64,000 nucleotides of DNA from Paenibacillus sabinae T27. GTDB lineage: Bacteria > Bacillota > Bacilli > Paenibacillales > Paenibacillaceae. The position numbers were made by a program, and so were the translations under genes. The stretch spans positions 3,201,252 through 3,265,251 of the forward strand of contig NZ_CP004078.1 in assembly GCF_000612505.1 (NCBI RefSeq). The letters are read 5' to 3'. This document shows, piece by piece, positions 9,732-17,758 of the stretch; within the stretch, counting starts at the first letter, position 1; every line of letters begins with the position of its first letter. A model generated the notes under the pieces. The model ran no database searches, was not told where the DNA came from, and was given only the letters and a program-made list of their open reading frames with translations.

Positions 9732-10352
9732 TTAGTCTCTCACCGTAATCAGTTGGCCAATAATCGCATCGTTGCTTTGACCGGGGGTAAAGCGGTATAG
9801 CCCGGATTGAATCTTGGTCTGAACTCTACGGCTCTTCGCTTCAATAATAAAGAGGTCCATATCCTTGATTACACCCGATCCGGCCAATAGATCCGCGACT
9901 TCGGTAAGGGTAATCCCGCTCGGAATCCGCAGTACAATACCGGAGCTAACCGGTTTGGCTGCGGAAGGCGAGGACGGCGGTACAGCCGCAGCGGAATCGG
10001 ACGGCTTCTGTACCCCCGTGGCGCCAGGCTGCAATGGCGTAGAAGGCGCCGAAGGGGATGCCGCCTTGGCTGGCGGCGAAGCGGACGGGTTGGTTGGCGT
10101 CTGAGAGCTTGAAGCCGAGGCGCCTCCTTCGGAGGTTCCCGCTTCATTTTGCTCCGACAGCTTCTTCCACTCCTTTTCGGTTAGCAGCTTGTCATCCGCC
10201 CCGGTAACTTTCAGGTTCAGCTTGGAGGCTTCCCTGACGATCTGCGCCTTTGTAGGCGTAGCCATTCCCGCCGAAATCATAAGCTGGAGGAGAAGCGCGC
10301 CGCCCGCTAGCCCGAATCCAAGCCCGATCATAAAGGAACGATTCTTGATCAC
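9732..10352 (-). CDS. membrane-anchored protein with MltG/YceG-like N-domain
   Basis: 206 aa. One N-terminal membrane helix lies at residues 7-30. A Ser/Pro/Ala-rich linker spans about 65-135 and a folded C-terminal region about 138-206. That last part (VLRIPSGITLTEVADLLAGS ... GLYRFTPGQSNDAI) resembles the LysM-like N-domain of MltG/YceG endolytic transglycosylases, but the catalytic domain is missing. It starts with GTG overlapping the preceding stop by 4 bases (GTGA), so it is coupled to the SwrB-like gene. It is the last gene of the fla/che operon, before rpsB. The C-terminal domain likely faces the wall; any role in motility or wall remodelling is inference. Confidence 0.75.
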   Translation of the reverse strand: MIKNRSFMIGLGFGLAGGALLLQLMISAGMATPTKAQIVREASKLNLKVTGADDKLLTEKEWKKLSEQNEAGTSEGGASASSSQTPTNPSASPPAKAASPSAPSTPLQPGATGVQKPSDSAAAVPPSSPSAAKPVSSGIVLRIPSGITLTEVADLLAGSGVIKDMDLFIIEAKSRRVQTKIQSGLYRFTPGQSNDAIIGQLITVRD

Positions 10353-10921
10353 ACCGATTCCTCCTGTTTGGCGAGCTGCAGAATCAATTGAATTTCTCCC
10401 CGCTGCATTCCGGTTTTTTTGGCAATGATATCAATGGATTTCCCCTGGCTGTCCAGTTCAAACAACTGCGGATAGCGAAGCTTGATCGTGCTGACCGGTT
10501 TGGCTTTGATCTCATCCGCCGGCTTGTCATTCCCTTCTCCCGGGCTGTCCGCCCCTTTCGCGCTACCCGCAGCGCCGCCTGAAATAGCCATCTGGAGCAG
10601 CCCGTTTTCATTTGCCGCAACACGGCTCTCAAGCTGAGAGGTTCTGTGCTGAAGCGCGTCAAGCTGGCCCTTCAATTCGGCAAGCTGTTCCTGAAGGGCA
10701 GCCTGATTGCTCTGGGACTGGGCCTTGATCGACCCAAGCAGCTCCAGCAGTTCGCGGTTCTCCCGTTCGACATCCGCCATATATAGTTCGAGCGCCGCCT
10801 CTACCTCTTTCAGGCCTTGCCTCTCTCCTGCGCCGTCGATTCTGCGGGCGCGCGCCGGGAGAAACAACGCATAGCCGAGAGCTATTCCGCCAAGCAGTAC
10901 AATGTACGCCCATGGTTGCAC
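10349..10921 (-). CDS. SwrB-like coiled-coil membrane protein
   Basis: 190 aa. It has an N-terminal membrane helix (about residues 4-22), a long acidic coiled coil at about 33-105, a low-complexity linker, and a C-terminal helix-turn-helix-like piece (IDIIAKKTGMQRGEIQLILQ). B. subtilis SwrB (YlxL), which activates the flagellar export apparatus, has the same position after sigD and before rpsB and the same layout of helix, coiled coil and small C-domain. I therefore call it a positional SwrB counterpart; sequence identity could not be judged. The GTG start has AAGGAG 9 bases upstream. It overlaps the next gene by 4 bases. Confidence 0.7.
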   Translation of the reverse strand: MQPWAYIVLLGGIALGYALFLPARARRIDGAGERQGLKEVEAALELYMADVERENRELLELLGSIKAQSQSNQAALQEQLAELKGQLDALQHRTSQLESRVAANENGLLQMAISGGAAGSAKGADSPGEGNDKPADEIKAKPVSTIKLRYPQLFELDSQGKSIDIIAKKTGMQRGEIQLILQLAKQEESV

Positions 10922-10955
10922 GTATCCGGTCTCCTTTATTTCATTCTAAAATATT

Positions 10956-11261
10956 CTAAAGCGTTACATCCAAACGGTGTCCCTTAAACGGGTGCTCCGC
11001 TTTACGCTCTTGGCTGTTCTTCCGTTCCTGCGACAGGCCGCTGCCGGAGGACCCCCCACGACGCCCGTCTTCCCTTACGGCAGATTCTGACGTCTCGTCC
11101 ACCTCCGCGCTGCGCTGAGCCTGCTCACGCGTATCCTTGATATTCTGACCGGCCAATTCTTGCTGCTGTTGTGCAGGGCGGTGCTGTAGTTCTTGCTGCA
11201 GCTTGCCGGCTTCGGTTGTTCGGGGCAGTGCAATTTGCAGTTCTACTGGCTTCAGGCTCAC
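10956..11261 (-). CDS. small conserved fla/che-operon protein, function unknown
   Basis: 101 aa from a GTG at 11261 that has AGAAGGAG just upstream; a longer frame from 11288 lacks a good ribosome binding site. The product is hydrophilic, very rich in Q, E and R, with a hydrophobic start (SLKPVELQIALPRT) and a distinct basic C terminus (HPFKGHRLDVTL). The middle looks disordered. It has no membrane segment or signal peptide. It lies between the FapA-like gene and the SwrB-like gene. I do not recognise a family and assign no function. Confidence 0.6.
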   Translation of the reverse strand: MSLKPVELQIALPRTTEAGKLQQELQHRPAQQQQELAGQNIKDTREQAQRSAEVDETSESAVREDGRRGGSSGSGLSQERKNSQERKAEHPFKGHRLDVTL

Positions 11262-11316
11262 GGCAATCTCCTTCTGGCAAGGGGGCATCGTCCGGCGGGA
11301 AAGCCAATCGGCTTGT

Positions 11317-12729
11317 TCAAACGTTTGGCACAGCGGCTATCTCGCCTTCGGAATAGCAGTAGGTGATCCGTTCCGCTGTATCTTTTATAAATTTTGTATA
11401 TCTGCCGATCACAACTTTGGAACCGCCGTAAATGGTTTTGACAACCGTGACCCTCGCCTTGTCTGTATCCTCGAGCATCTTTTCAATCTCAAGCATGCGC
11501 TCCTTGATTTGAGCTTCCTCTCTTTGCTGAGACTGCTTCGTTGCGTTAAGCTTGATGCGCAGGGCAACCTTGTCCGGGGACAGGACGCCGCTGCCTGCGA
11601 GCTGATCCAGCAAATGAAGCGCCTTCGCCGTCTTATCGGCGGTCTCTGAGGAATGACGTAGTCCCTGCCGCAGGTCGTTGAGCTCGTTTCTAAGCTCGGG
11701 CAGCACCCCAACCTCAATTGCCGTCGCCGTAGACATTGTATTCCCGATCGTTCGGGCGACGACCTTTTCCCCGGCCTGCACTGTTCCGCCAACAATCAAT
11801 CCCTTCGGTCCGTTGCATTCTACGTTCCTGCCGGCGCGGACATTGGAATGCATAATACTCTGCAAAACAATGACATTCTCGGCAGCCGTGACGTTTCCGT
11901 CCTGTATAAAGGATACCTTCACATTGGCTCCAGCGCTGACTAGCCCCTTGTTATAGCCGATAATGCCTCCGGTAATTTCAATGGAGCCTCCGGCGATCAG
12001 CTCCGCGCCTTCCACACCGCCAATCACCCGGATATCACCGGAGGATTTCACGGAAAATCCGGTCAGCACATTGCCGCGGATAACGACCGTGCCGACAAAA
12101 TCAATGTTGCCGGTGTTGTAATCCACATCGCCGTTCACTTCATATACAGGAAAAACGTTGATTTTCCCTTTGTCCGTCAGGGATACTAATCCGTCAATCG
12201 CGGCATACATCGAGGTTTGCTCTTGATCCAACACGACGTTCTTGCCGACTTTGAAGAAGGCGGCTTTTCCCATCTTGCAGGGGATCGGATCACCGGTGAC
12301 GGCTATGCCGGGCTGTCCCGCCTCGGGGGGGACCAATGTAGCGATCAGTTCGCCCTTGCGCACATTGCTTAACCGCACCAATTCCTTGAAATCGACCTTT
12401 CCGTCGTCTTTTTCGAGTGGGCGGCGCTCGTCGTAGTCCATCTTAACACTTAATTCAACGCGCCCGTCCAGACCGTCTACAGGTGCTATTCCTGAAGCGA
12501 CGGCAACCTTCCCCGAAAGGTGGTTGTACTGCTCCGGATTATTGGCGATACGGGTAACAACATCCCATTGTACGCCATAGCGGACATTATTTTTTTGTAA
12601 AAACCCGGCTAACTCGTCGACTGAACAAGAAAATCCTTCCTCCCGCCGAAAAAACTCAAGGTAAGCGACTTCCTTATTCTCCGAGAAGCTGATACTCATG
12701 TAATCGCTCAGTGCAGATTGGACGACCAT
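11317..12729 (-). CDS. FapA (DUF342) family flagellar-operon protein
   Basis: 470 aa with the FapA/DUF342 layout. The N-terminal third is mixed; the middle (about residues 165-310) has repeated GxVxIxGxV steps such as VRGNVLTGFSVKSSGDIRVIGG, typical of a stacked beta-helix; the C-terminal third is a coiled coil. FapA-type proteins are often encoded near flagellar or motility genes and are annotated as flagellar assembly protein A, but their biochemical role is unclear. The ATG follows GGAGGGGGATA. It is 26 bases after sigD. Confidence 0.85.
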   Translation of the reverse strand: MVVQSALSDYMSISFSENKEVAYLEFFRREEGFSCSVDELAGFLQKNNVRYGVQWDVVTRIANNPEQYNHLSGKVAVASGIAPVDGLDGRVELSVKMDYDERRPLEKDDGKVDFKELVRLSNVRKGELIATLVPPEAGQPGIAVTGDPIPCKMGKAAFFKVGKNVVLDQEQTSMYAAIDGLVSLTDKGKINVFPVYEVNGDVDYNTGNIDFVGTVVIRGNVLTGFSVKSSGDIRVIGGVEGAELIAGGSIEITGGIIGYNKGLVSAGANVKVSFIQDGNVTAAENVIVLQSIMHSNVRAGRNVECNGPKGLIVGGTVQAGEKVVARTIGNTMSTATAIEVGVLPELRNELNDLRQGLRHSSETADKTAKALHLLDQLAGSGVLSPDKVALRIKLNATKQSQQREEAQIKERMLEIEKMLEDTDKARVTVVKTIYGGSKVVIGRYTKFIKDTAERITYCYSEGEIAAVPNV

Positions 12730-12755
12730 TATCCCCCTCCTAACGCCACTTCCGG

Positions 12756-13544
12756 CTAATCATTTTGCATCAGTAGATCCCGATTCTTCTCAAGCGTCCC
12801 CCGCAGCCTCAGGATCGCCTTGGAATGAAGCTGCGATATGCGGGAAGGGGACAACGACATTACCTCAGCAATTTCGCTCAAAGATAGGTCTTCATAATAT
12901 AACAGGGACACGACGGTCCGTTCTTTCACAGTCAATTTTTCTATGCCCTTGGTAAGCGTTTCACGCAAATAGAACTCATTCACTTTACGGTCCGGGTTCT
13001 TGGCTTTGTCATCTACCAGCATTGACATTCGGGTCTCTGAATCTTCTTCCCGAATCGGATCCTCCAATGAACACAGCGTCATTACGGCCACATCCTGCAG
13101 CATGCCCTGGAACTCCCGCTCGGTTATGTCTAAATATTTGCTCATTTCCTCGTCGCTTACAGATCTTAAATACTTTTGTTCCAGATGCTGATAGGCATCC
13201 TCAATCTTTTTCGCCTTTTCACGGACCGAACGTGGCACCCAGTCACCTTGGCGGAGAGAATCAAGAATTGCGCCGCGGACCCGCCAGGAGGCGTAGGTTT
13301 GAAATTGCAATCCCCGTTTATAATCAAACTTCTCAACGGCATCGATTAGGCCCATAACCCCACTGCTCGCCAAATCTTCCTTCGAAACATTTTTGGGCAA
13401 ACCCACGGCCAGACGGCCGGAGACATAATCGACGATCGGCAGATATTTTTCGATCAGCCTTTTTTTGGCCTCCGGATCTCCCTGTTCCTTCCACTGTTCC
13501 CAAAGGTCTTGATGTTCCAAATGAGAAGCTTTATGCTCGTTCAA
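12756..13544 (-). CDS. sigD: RNA polymerase sigma-28 factor (SigD/FliA/WhiG family)
   Basis: 262 aa. This sigma factor directs transcription of late flagellar, chemotaxis and autolysin genes. Region 2 is at about residues 20-95 (SSGVMGLIDAVEKFDYKRGLQF is the region 2.2-2.4 core), and region 4 near the C terminus contains LTVKERTVVSLLYYEDLSLS and SPSRISQLHSKAI. The start is a TTG at 13544 with GGAGGGGTG upstream. It is near the end of the fla/che operon, as in Bacillus, where distance from the promoter affects its level. The anti-sigma factor FlgM is not in this window. Confidence 0.97.
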   Translation of the reverse strand: MNEHKASHLEHQDLWEQWKEQGDPEAKKRLIEKYLPIVDYVSGRLAVGLPKNVSKEDLASSGVMGLIDAVEKFDYKRGLQFQTYASWRVRGAILDSLRQGDWVPRSVREKAKKIEDAYQHLEQKYLRSVSDEEMSKYLDITEREFQGMLQDVAVMTLCSLEDPIREEDSETRMSMLVDDKAKNPDRKVNEFYLRETLTKGIEKLTVKERTVVSLLYYEDLSLSEIAEVMSLSPSRISQLHSKAILRLRGTLEKNRDLLMQND

Positions 13545-13629
13545 CGGCTTTCACCCCTCCCAAAGTGTAATCGGCGAGTATTCGGGCCGGGTTCATCGAA
13601 TTCCACAAATCATTTCCCACTTCACTCGC

Positions 13630-14046
13630 TTATTCTTTTTTTAGGTGACGAACGGCTTTGGCCAATTCTTCAGGATCTTTCTTGGAGACCAATTGGGGAG
13701 GCTGAAGAGGCTTGAATTCTCCATTTCCTTGGTTCCCTTGCCCTGGACTAGGCTTGAGTAAATCCTTCAATTCCTCATCTTCGTCCGGAGTTGAAAGATC
13801 CACCTTGGCGCCCAACGTCTCGTTGGTATCCCCCGGAGCACCGGAAGACTTGTCCGGATTTGCGGTTTGTTTAACAATAAAACCCAATACCCATCTCAGG
13901 GCAAAGGCAAGCACAAACCAGAGAATAAATCCGGTCAATCCGCGAAACAGGCTCGTTGACGGCAGGTTGTTCCGCAATGAAAACAAAAAGGTGAAGACAA
14001 AGCCGACCAACCCGAGAATCAAGTTCATCCAAATCGTTCCGATCAT
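13630..14046 (-). CDS. small membrane protein of the fla/che operon, unknown
   Basis: 138 aa with two N-terminal membrane helices (about residues 5-24 and 33-56), then a ~75-residue acidic cytoplasmic tail ending PEELAKAVRHLKKE. No enzyme motif is seen. It starts 2 bases downstream of the cheD stop and is followed 85 bases later by sigD, so it belongs to the operon. I do not recognise the family; it has no clear counterpart in the B. subtilis operon order. Confidence 0.75.
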   Translation of the reverse strand: MIGTIWMNLILGLVGFVFTFLFSLRNNLPSTSLFRGLTGFILWFVLAFALRWVLGFIVKQTANPDKSSGAPGDTNETLGAKVDLSTPDEDEELKDLLKPSPGQGNQGNGEFKPLQPPQLVSKKDPEELAKAVRHLKKE

Positions 14047-14048
14047 AA

Positions 14049-14549
14049 TTATAATTCCTTAACGCCTTTTTGCACACTGCGGATGTTCAGCAATCCGGTG
14101 CTGCAAGCGATCTCGATTGTACGCCCGTAACTGCCGCCCGTATCTTCGGCAACCAGCGGGATGCTCAGCTTCTCCAGAGCCAGCTTGCAGGATTCCACAT
14201 TCCGCGGACCGATTCTCATCGTGTCATTTCCGCCGGCAAAAGCGAACATCTGGGAGCCGCCGGCCATCTTCGCGATTAATCGGCTGCGAGCAGCACCAAG
14301 TTCCAGCAGGCGGGACAAAAGCTCGGGAATGGCCGTATCCGCGAATTTGGCGATATTGAGTTTCCCCTCACGGGCGATTTCCGAGGAAGGCAGCATGACA
14401 TGAGCCATACCCGCAAGCTTTTTGCCGGGATCGTACAGCGTAAGGCCGACGCATGACCCCAGACCCGTCGTTCGGATCACATTGTTCTGACTTCCCACAT
14501 TCAGGTCGGCCATTCCTACTTTGATTAAGCTCTGTTCCTCACACATCAT
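14049..14549 (-). CDS. cheD: chemoreceptor glutamine deamidase CheD
   Basis: CheD deamidates glutamines on chemoreceptors and binds CheC. Family motifs include the GLGSCVGLTLYDP active-site segment with the nucleophilic Cys, and GMAHVMLP with the His. I place the start at the ATG at 14549 (166 aa; a second ATG follows immediately), preceded by TTGGAG; the frame extends to a TTG at 14564. It overlaps the end of cheC by about 11 bases, so translation of the interacting pair is coupled. Confidence 0.95.
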   Translation of the reverse strand: MMCEEQSLIKVGMADLNVGSQNNVIRTTGLGSCVGLTLYDPGKKLAGMAHVMLPSSEIAREGKLNIAKFADTAIPELLSRLLELGAARSRLIAKMAGGSQMFAFAGGNDTMRIGPRNVESCKLALEKLSIPLVAEDTGGSYGRTIEIACSTGLLNIRSVQKGVKEL

Positions 14550-15165
14550 CAAACGGCACTCCAAGGGATTTAAATATCTTGGGAAATGACTCCGGATCGG
14601 GAATTAAAAAGAACTGGCCTTCGATCTCATCCTTTCCTTCCAGGAAGGTGGTATCGATGAGCAGCGCGTCATCACCCATTTGCCCGAACTGCAGCAGACC
14701 GTAGCTTAATATCGCACCAGCCATATCCATGGCCAATGCAGGAACTGTCGGATACATGGATAATGAGGTGAAATCGGCCAAAGACGAAAGATAGGAGCCC
14801 GCCAAAATATTACCGATCTCATTCAGTGCGGACATTTCAAGCTCGCTTAGTTCGTCACCCGAAACCTCGGATATGCCCGCAACGCGCCCGAGCAAGCTTC
14901 TGGCCGCATCCGGCGTCAGGATGAAAAAGAGATTCCCCGGCGCTTCGCCTTCTACCCGCAGAAACACCGCGTAGACAAGCTCTTCGGTGCCGCCCACTTT
15001 TTCCGCAATCTCCTCGAATCCGAGCAGTTGAACTTTGGGAACGGCCATATCGATCGGTTTGTTCAGCAGCTGGGATAACGCGGTGGCGGCGTTCCCGGCT
15101 CCGATGTTTCCGACTTCCTTGAGCACATCCATTTTGAAATCTTTCTGGTGCTTGAACAGTTCCAC
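14539..15165 (-). CDS. cheC: chemotaxis protein CheC, CheY-P phosphatase
   Basis: 208 aa CheC/CheX/FliY-family protein that dephosphorylates CheY-P and is stimulated by CheD. Two copies of the family phosphatase motif are visible: DVLKEVGNIGAGNAATAL near residue 14 and EMSALNEIGNILAGSYL near residue 108, each with the E-x3-N catalytic pair. It is 4 bases downstream of cheW and overlaps cheD. With FliY, also in this operon, it forms the two-phosphatase adaptation arrangement known from Bacillus. Confidence 0.96.
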   Translation of the reverse strand: MELFKHQKDFKMDVLKEVGNIGAGNAATALSQLLNKPIDMAVPKVQLLGFEEIAEKVGGTEELVYAVFLRVEGEAPGNLFFILTPDAARSLLGRVAGISEVSGDELSELEMSALNEIGNILAGSYLSSLADFTSLSMYPTVPALAMDMAGAILSYGLLQFGQMGDDALLIDTTFLEGKDEIEGQFFLIPDPESFPKIFKSLGVPFDDV

Positions 15166-15169
15166 GATG

Positions 15170-15631
15170 TTAGCCCTCTAAGCTTTCCAGCTGCACGATT
15201 TCACTTTTATTGAGGACCTCTGACAAATTGAGCATAATCAGCAGACGGTCCTCTCCGATTTTGGCCACCCCATCCAGATACTTGGCTTTGATCCCGCCTA
15301 CCACTTCGGGAGGAGTATCGATGATGTCTCTGTTCAAATCGATAACATCATTGGCCGAATCCACGATAAAGCCGACTTCCATCTCGTTAACGACCACGAT
15401 AATAACGCGGGTCTGATCGGTATGCTCAGCTTCTTCCAGACCGAATCTTCCGCGAAGATCGATAACGGGAATGACCACTCCGCGCAGATTGATAACGCCT
15501 TTGATAAAAGCGTACGTCTTCGGCACCCGCGTAATGGGCATCAGGCGCTCGATCGTTTGGACTTTATCCACTTCAATGCCGTACTCCTCGGTGCCCAATT
15601 TAAAGACAATTACCTTAATATCTTCAGCCAT
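15170..15631 (-). CDS. cheW: chemotaxis coupling protein CheW
   Basis: 153 aa. CheW links chemoreceptors to the CheA kinase. The whole protein is one CheW domain: LGTEEYGIEVDKVQTIERL opens it, and the PKTYAFIKGVINLRGVVIPVIDLR core carries the conserved NLRG. It lies between cheA and cheC, 27 bases after cheA. Confidence 0.97.
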   Translation of the reverse strand: MAEDIKVIVFKLGTEEYGIEVDKVQTIERLMPITRVPKTYAFIKGVINLRGVVIPVIDLRGRFGLEEAEHTDQTRVIIVVVNEMEVGFIVDSANDVIDLNRDIIDTPPEVVGGIKAKYLDGVAKIGEDRLLIMLNLSEVLNKSEIVQLESLEG

Positions 15632-15658
15632 GGAATAAACCTCCCTGTATGGTCTCTC

Positions 15659-17725
15659 TTATTTGATAAATGCGTTGGGATCGATAATTAAAGCGACTTG
15701 ACCGTCGCCAAGGATTGTGCCGCCCGAAATCCCCTGGATTTCCGGCAGGTATTTGCCCAGGTTCTTGATGACAATTTCGTTCTGGCCGATAAAATCCTGC
15801 ACAGTGAGCGCTGCTAGCTTGTCCCCCTTGCGGATAACAACGATTTCCGTTTCTTCTTCCTCGCTCTCGTCGTACCCTTGCACATCGAAAATGGCGCCAA
15901 GAGAAACGACCGGAATATGCGAACCACGGAATTCCACCATCTTGGCCCCGTGGACGGAACGGATCTGGGAACGTTTCACTATCCCCGTCTCCACAATGGA
16001 AGACAGCGGAATCGCATACTTCTCCGAACCGAGCCGGATCAGCATCGCCGCGATAATGGACAGAGTAAGCGGAAGCTGCACTGAGAAATTCGTCCCTTTG
16101 CCGGGAGTGGAATAAATGGTGACATTGCCTCCGAGCGAAGTGATCTTTGCTTTGACGACATCAAGTCCGACCCCGCGACCCGAAATATCGGAAATGACCT
16201 CGGCTGTACTGAAGCCTGCCGCGAACAGCAGTTGATGGGCTTCGTTGTCGCTCATTGCCTCCGCCTGCTCCGGAGTAACAATTCCCTTCTTGATAGCGGA
16301 TTTTAGCACTTTCTCGCGGGAAATACCGGCGCCGTCGTCCTGGATTTCAATGAAGACATGATTGCCGCTGTGGAATGCCCGCAGATGGATGGTGCCAGTC
16401 TCCGATTTGCCGGCCGCAATCCGGTCGGACACCGGTTCGATTCCATGGTCCAATGCATTGCGAAGCAGGTGAACAAGGGGATCGCCGATTTCATCGACGA
16501 CGGTCCGGTCAAGCTCCGTCTCAGCGCCTGTAATAATGAGATCCACTTTTTTGTCGAGTGACTTGGCCAAATCCCGGATCATGCGCGGGAAGCGGTTGAA
16601 CACCGTATCCACCGGCACCATGCGCAGCTTCATGACGATATTCTGCAGGTCCCCACTGACGCGGCTCATATGCTCGACCGTCTCGGTCAGCTCGGTGCTC
16701 TGGATGTCGGAAGCGAGCTGCTCCAGCCTTACGCGGTCGATCAGGAGCTCACTGAGCAGATTCATCAGAACATCCAGCCGGTCGATGTCAACACGGATCG
16801 TCCGGGAAGGAGCGCCGCCGCTTTTGGCGGGAGCCTTCTTGGCTTCTTCCTTCGGCGCGGCTGCCGGTTTCGCTTGGGTTTCCGGAGCCGGAGCGTCCTC
16901 CTGCTTGATCTCGGGAGGTGCTGCCTCGGCCGTAGCGGCGACTGCCGCTTGTCCAAGCTGGCTCAGCGATTCCATATCCAGCGCGAGCGACGTTACGCTC
17001 TCGATCTCGGACACACCCATGATCAGGGATTGCATTTCTTCAGCCGTTTTCTGGGTTATGTAATAAAGCGAAAAACTGTATTCAAATTTTTCCTGCTCGA
17101 TATCCTGAACTGACGGGAAGGTCTTCACGACTTCGCCGTTACGCTCAAGCAATTCAAAAACCATATAAGCCCGTACGGCGCGAAGCTGACTGTCCTTGCG
17201 GAGCGTAACTTCAATAAACAGCACCTGATTCCCTTCCTGGATCGATTGCTCCAGAACGGAGAATTGGAATTCATCGAGCAGTGCGGGCGTTTCCGCTTGT
17301 TGGGGAGCAGCTGCAGACGGTGCAGCACCTCCGGCGGAGGGTACTTCGCCGCGAACGATTGCCTGAAGGGAGGCTACGATGGAAGAAACGTCGGCCTTGC
17401 CTTCGCCGCCGGCGGTAATGTCCTGAACCATTGCCTCAAGCGCGTCGAGACTCTTGAACAGCGTATCAAAAATAAATTCCTGCATGACCAGCTTCTCGTT
17501 GCGCACCAGATCGAGGACATTCTCCATTTGGTGCGTAAGCGAAGCCAGATCTTCAAATCCCATTGTCGCAGCCATGCCTTTTAACGTATGTGCGGAGCGG
17601 AAGATCACCTGCACAATGCTGAGATCGTCCGGACTGGCCTCAAGCGCCATCATATTTTCGTTCAAAGACTGCAGATGATCGTTCGACTCATCAATAAACA
17701 TGGATAAATACTGATTCATGTCCAT
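15659..17725 (-). CDS. cheA: chemotaxis histidine kinase CheA
   Basis: Start at ATG 17725 (688 aa; MDMNQYLSMFIDES matches Bacillus CheA), with AGGTG upstream; the frame runs 7 codons further. P1 HPt domain: phosphorylated His46 in AHTLKG. P2 CheY-binding region around 155-245, then a Pro/Ala-rich linker. P3 dimerisation begins at about 300 (IRVDIDRLDVLMNLL), the P4 ATPase has the N-box (NALDHG), DDGAGIS and GRGVGLDVV, and P5 is a CheW-like domain to the end. It phosphorylates CheY and CheB, both encoded in this operon. Confidence 0.97.
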   Translation of the reverse strand: MDMNQYLSMFIDESNDHLQSLNENMMALEASPDDLSIVQVIFRSAHTLKGMAATMGFEDLASLTHQMENVLDLVRNEKLVMQEFIFDTLFKSLDALEAMVQDITAGGEGKADVSSIVASLQAIVRGEVPSAGGAAPSAAAPQQAETPALLDEFQFSVLEQSIQEGNQVLFIEVTLRKDSQLRAVRAYMVFELLERNGEVVKTFPSVQDIEQEKFEYSFSLYYITQKTAEEMQSLIMGVSEIESVTSLALDMESLSQLGQAAVAATAEAAPPEIKQEDAPAPETQAKPAAAPKEEAKKAPAKSGGAPSRTIRVDIDRLDVLMNLLSELLIDRVRLEQLASDIQSTELTETVEHMSRVSGDLQNIVMKLRMVPVDTVFNRFPRMIRDLAKSLDKKVDLIITGAETELDRTVVDEIGDPLVHLLRNALDHGIEPVSDRIAAGKSETGTIHLRAFHSGNHVFIEIQDDGAGISREKVLKSAIKKGIVTPEQAEAMSDNEAHQLLFAAGFSTAEVISDISGRGVGLDVVKAKITSLGGNVTIYSTPGKGTNFSVQLPLTLSIIAAMLIRLGSEKYAIPLSSIVETGIVKRSQIRSVHGAKMVEFRGSHIPVVSLGAIFDVQGYDESEEEETEIVVIRKGDKLAALTVQDFIGQNEIVIKNLGKYLPEIQGISGGTILGDGQVALIIDPNAFIK

Positions 17726-17758
17726 GCCTAGACACCTACCCTTCACGTTCGCTTTTCG

